Positions 61,916-64,000 of a stretch of 64,000 nt of DNA are shown here, piece by piece. The notes beneath the pieces were generated by a model. It searched no databases. It saw only the letters and a list, made by a program, of their open reading frames with translations, and was not told where the DNA came from. Source of the DNA: Flavihumibacter cheonanensis. GTDB taxonomy: Bacteria > Bacteroidota > Bacteroidia > Chitinophagales > Chitinophagaceae. Each line of letters begins with the position of its first letter. The stretch's first letter is position 1. The stretch covers positions 1 through 64,000 of the forward strand of contig NZ_JAKRWF010000001.1 of NCBI RefSeq assembly GCF_022352215.1, written 5' to 3'. Both the position numbers and the translations under genes were made by a program.

Positions 61916-62746
61916 ATGAGAAATCGTCTGTTCTTCTGCGTTATTTTATTTATCTGTTTTGCTTTTTCCCTTCAGGCTGCAACAGTGGATACTTTGGTGA
62001 CCCGGAGTGCATCCATGAAGAAAGATATCAAAGCAGTGGTGATCAAACCGGCTGGTTATGAAACCGGAAAACGTTTTCCAGTGGTTTATTTGCTGCATGG
62101 TTACAGCGGTAACTTCAGTAACTGGATTGAAAAAGTACCTGCTATCAAAGAAGATGCAGATCGCTACAATGTACTGATCGTTTGTCCGGATGGTGGTTTC
62201 GGTAGTTGGTACTGGAACAGCCTGGTTGATCCAGCTTTTCAATATGAAACTTATGTGGCAGAGGAACTGGTAGCGATCATCGATCGCCAGTTTAAAACCA
62301 TTCCAACAGCTGCCGGTCGTGCTATTACCGGCCTTAGTATGGGAGGACATGGGGCACTGTATCTGGCCTTAAAACATCTGGATGTTTTTGGTGCAGCGGG
62401 AAGTATGAGTGGGGGAGTTGACATCCGCCCATTTCCGAATAACTGGGATATGGCAAAAAGACTGGGTACTTATGCGGAGAACAAAACCAGATGGGAGGAG
62501 CATACCGTCATCAACCTGCTACACCTGGCTCAACCTGGCAAGCCAGCTCTGATGATCGATTGCGGAACAGCAGATTTTTTCTTTGCTGTAAATGAAAGGT
62601 TGCACCAGGAATTAATATATCGCAATATTCCACATGAATACATAACAAGACCTGGCTCGCACAACTGGGACTACTGGAAAAATGCAGTCCGTTTCCAGCT
62701 TCTGTATTTTCATGAATTCTTCCGGGAGAAAAACAGTAATAATTAA
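61916..62746 (+). CDS. Exported alpha/beta-hydrolase esterase (EstD/feruloyl-esterase-like)
   Basis: A signal peptide (CVILFICFAFSLQA) is followed by an alpha/beta-hydrolase fold: PVVYLLHGYSGN (oxyanion region), the nucleophile in GLSMGGHGALYLAL, an Asp in DCGTADFFF and the His in GSHNWDYW. This is the putative-esterase family that includes S-formylglutathione hydrolase-like and feruloyl esterases. It lies 9 bp after the methyltransferase gene and its stop overlaps the convergent lipoprotein gene by 4 bp. Confidence 0.88.
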   Translation: MRNRLFFCVILFICFAFSLQAATVDTLVTRSASMKKDIKAVVIKPAGYETGKRFPVVYLLHGYSGNFSNWIEKVPAIKEDADRYNVLIVCPDGGFGSWYWNSLVDPAFQYETYVAEELVAIIDRQFKTIPTAAGRAITGLSMGGHGALYLALKHLDVFGAAGSMSGGVDIRPFPNNWDMAKRLGTYAENKTRWEEHTVINLLHLAQPGKPALMIDCGTADFFFAVNERLHQELIYRNIPHEYITRPGSHNWDYWKNAVRFQLLYFHEFFREKNSNN

Positions 62747-63531
62747 TTATGACTGATCAGGCGTAAACGAATACCTCCTCCCTCCGTTCTTCCATAAGGG
62801 AAGGGTTGTGCCGGATTACCCAAATTGTCCAGCGTTCTGGCTGAATAAGTCCAGTAGCGAAGTTCCTTATAAATCAGTCCCAGTTCTTTTGCATACACTT
62901 CCACACTATAGGTCCTGTAAGCATCCAGGTCTGGATCTTCCGGTTTTTCATTCTGCACACCGAGGGCTTCATCTGCCTGCAATACGGTTATCGTATTTTC
63001 AAATGGAGTGTCAAAAGGACTAAAAGATTCGCCAATTGAAGAATAACTATATTCCCAGGCATCCAGGTAATCCAGCGGACCACCAGGAGTTGTATTAATA
63101 TGAGAATTGCCACGCCAAACGGTGTTCTGGTCAATCGGGAACACCAGTTTCTGGAAGCGAAGATTTTCTTCAATTACTTCCACTGCTTTTCTCATTGGAG
63201 TAATCAAATAAGTCATGTTTGGAGTCCACGCATTTTCATCTGTACTGTTAAGCGGGCGAAGATAGCGGAAGACTCTCCAGCTGGGTCTGCCCAAATTATC
63301 AGTGATCTCAGCATCCACTACATCTTTGGCCTGGTAGCTGATGGTAGTAAAAGCGGTATCATTGAAAGGAGTTTTGACAATCGAATCCAACTGGTAGATC
63401 AGAGTTTTGCCAGGTTCCAGCACCAGATAGTCGGAAACTTCTTCAAAATCCGGATTGGCTGTTTCTTTGCCACAGGCAACCAGTGTGATCAACCCGGCCA
63501 GTAGCAGCCAGTTTCCGATTGTTTTTCTCAT
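62743..63531 (-). CDS. Lipoprotein of unknown function
   Basis: The 262-residue product has a lipobox (GLITLVACG) and a beta-rich mature part with many aromatic residues (TWRGNSHINTTPGG-like and YSYSSIGESFSPFD regions). No domain was recognised. It lies 34 bp downstream of mnmA on the same strand. Confidence 0.65.
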   Translation of the reverse strand: MRKTIGNWLLLAGLITLVACGKETANPDFEEVSDYLVLEPGKTLIYQLDSIVKTPFNDTAFTTISYQAKDVVDAEITDNLGRPSWRVFRYLRPLNSTDENAWTPNMTYLITPMRKAVEVIEENLRFQKLVFPIDQNTVWRGNSHINTTPGGPLDYLDAWEYSYSSIGESFSPFDTPFENTITVLQADEALGVQNEKPEDPDLDAYRTYSVEVYAKELGLIYKELRYWTYSARTLDNLGNPAQPFPYGRTEGGGIRLRLISHN

Positions 63532-63564
63532 AGCGATGTAACGATTTTCGGGTTGGTTTATTGC

Positions 63565-64000
63565 TTAAATCAGGTCGATGGACGGTCTCTGAATGATACC
63601 ACCACCAATCACATCATTTCCCTCGTAAAATACGGCACTTTGTCCGGGTGCGATCCCCTTCACTTCTTCAAAAAACCGCACTTCCACACCTGCTTCATTC
63701 TGGTGCAGGGTGGATAAGGATCCTTTGTCTTTGTACCGGATTTTTGTGGTTGCTTCCATCCCTTCAGGTACTCCCTCGTATTTGATCCAGTTGATTTTAT
63801 TAACCTGCATCACAGAGCGATTTAGGTCTTCTTCATCACCCAGTACTACTGTATTGGTTTCAGGAAAGATGCCGGTTACATACACAGGTTTACCCAATGC
63901 GATATCAAGTCCTTTTCTTTGCCCAATGGTATAAAAGGGATAGCCTTTGTGTTTGCCAAGGATCTTACCTGTTTTGTCAACAAATAATCCTCCGTCCACA
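63565..64000 (-). CDS. mnmA: tRNA-specific 2-thiouridylase MnmA, C-terminal part (partial)
   Basis: The window ends inside this gene; the visible 145 residues include FYTIGQRKGLDIALGKPVYVTGI and the C-terminal domain with GQSAVFYEGNDVIGGGII, as in MnmA, which thiolates U34 of tRNAs for Lys, Glu and Gln. The GTG at 63997-63999 is internal, not the start; the catalytic N-terminal part lies beyond the window. Confidence 0.93.
   Translation of the reverse strand, partial: VDGGLFVDKTGKILGKHKGYPFYTIGQRKGLDIALGKPVYVTGIFPETNTVVLGDEEDLNRSVMQVNKINWIKYEGVPEGMEATTKIRYKDKGSLSTLHQNEAGVEVRFFEEVKGIAPGQSAVFYEGNDVIGGGIIQRPSIDLI

Noticed and set aside
1-64000. tRNA genes, rRNA and CRISPR arrays
   Set aside because: No tRNA-like T-arm sequences, rRNA or regularly spaced long repeats were seen; the only regular repeats are heptamers.

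Overview
The window looks like chromosomal DNA of a Bacteroidota bacterium, most likely a member of the Chitinophagaceae. The pointers are moderate GC, many lipoproteins with short Ser/Ala-Cys lipoboxes, little use of Shine-Dalgarno sites, TAnnTTTG-type -7 elements a few bases upstream of start codons, LytTR/LytS two-component genes, DUF1259, DUF6624-like, DUF2807 and ligase-associated repair genes, and very tight gene packing. The organism call is inference from gene content. No rRNA, tRNA, CRISPR array, transposase or phage gene was seen, and no gap between genes exceeds 300 bases.

Layout. 1-2.3 kb: a truncated Rossmann protein, a Crp/Fnr regulator and an OsmC-ferredoxin fusion. 2.4-5.1 kb: a damaged locus in which an RND adaptor is followed by a 5' fragment of an RND pump joined to a 5'-truncated CBS/CorC-HlyC protein. 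5.1-12.7 kb: a complete heavy-metal-type RND system (TolC, CzcA-like pump, CzcB-like adaptor) with two His-rich exported proteins, then a DUF1259 lipoprotein. 12.8-14.4 kb: a Crp/Fnr gene broken by one in-frame stop, and an MDR oxidoreductase. 14.3-17.0 kb: an arsenic operon (arsR, DinB, ACR3, metallophosphoesterase) with a palindromic ArsR-type operator. 17-25 kb: a GT39-like membrane protein, lipoproteins, a Tat-exported molybdenum hydroxylase pair, and a beta-helix surface protein whose promoter carries direct repeats. 25-28.3 kb: a LytTR regulator, sensor kinase and S41 protease. 28.4-34.5 kb: an Rrf2 regulator, a DUF457-type membrane protein, an MCE/Mla lipid-transport operon and a Na/Pi symporter. 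34.5-39.8 kb: a PLD/cardiolipin-synthase-like enzyme, an OprD-like porin, lpxB and surE. 39.9-49.6 kb: a LexA-like S24 regulator with a 19-bp inverted repeat in its promoter, an HDAC-like deacetylase coupled to pdeM, and the ligase-associated DNA-repair set (Lhr-type helicase, ATP-dependent ligase, beta-CASP exonuclease) with a di-haem cytochrome c gene inside it and a 47-residue DUF2256 protein at its head. 49.6-64 kb: a periplasmic binding protein, guaA, GIN-domain and YwqK-like exported proteins, an M14 carboxypeptidase, rpsT, sucA-sucB (with two lipoyl domains), an RsmB-type methyltransferase, an esterase, a lipoprotein and the 3' part of mnmA.

Most notable: (1) the 40-50 kb repair region, where a LexA-like regulator, a histone-deacetylase-fold enzyme, a cytochrome c and a tiny zinc-ribbon-like protein sit with the known ligase-associated genes; (2) three intergenic tracts built from different 7-bp units that share an RTGA core, two of which supply the stop codon of the adjacent gene; (3) several lesions (RND/HlyC chimera with a nonsense codon, stop-interrupted Crp/Fnr gene, truncated Rossmann gene), all in the first 13.4 kb. 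Recurrent overlapping convergent gene ends show how compact this chromosome is.
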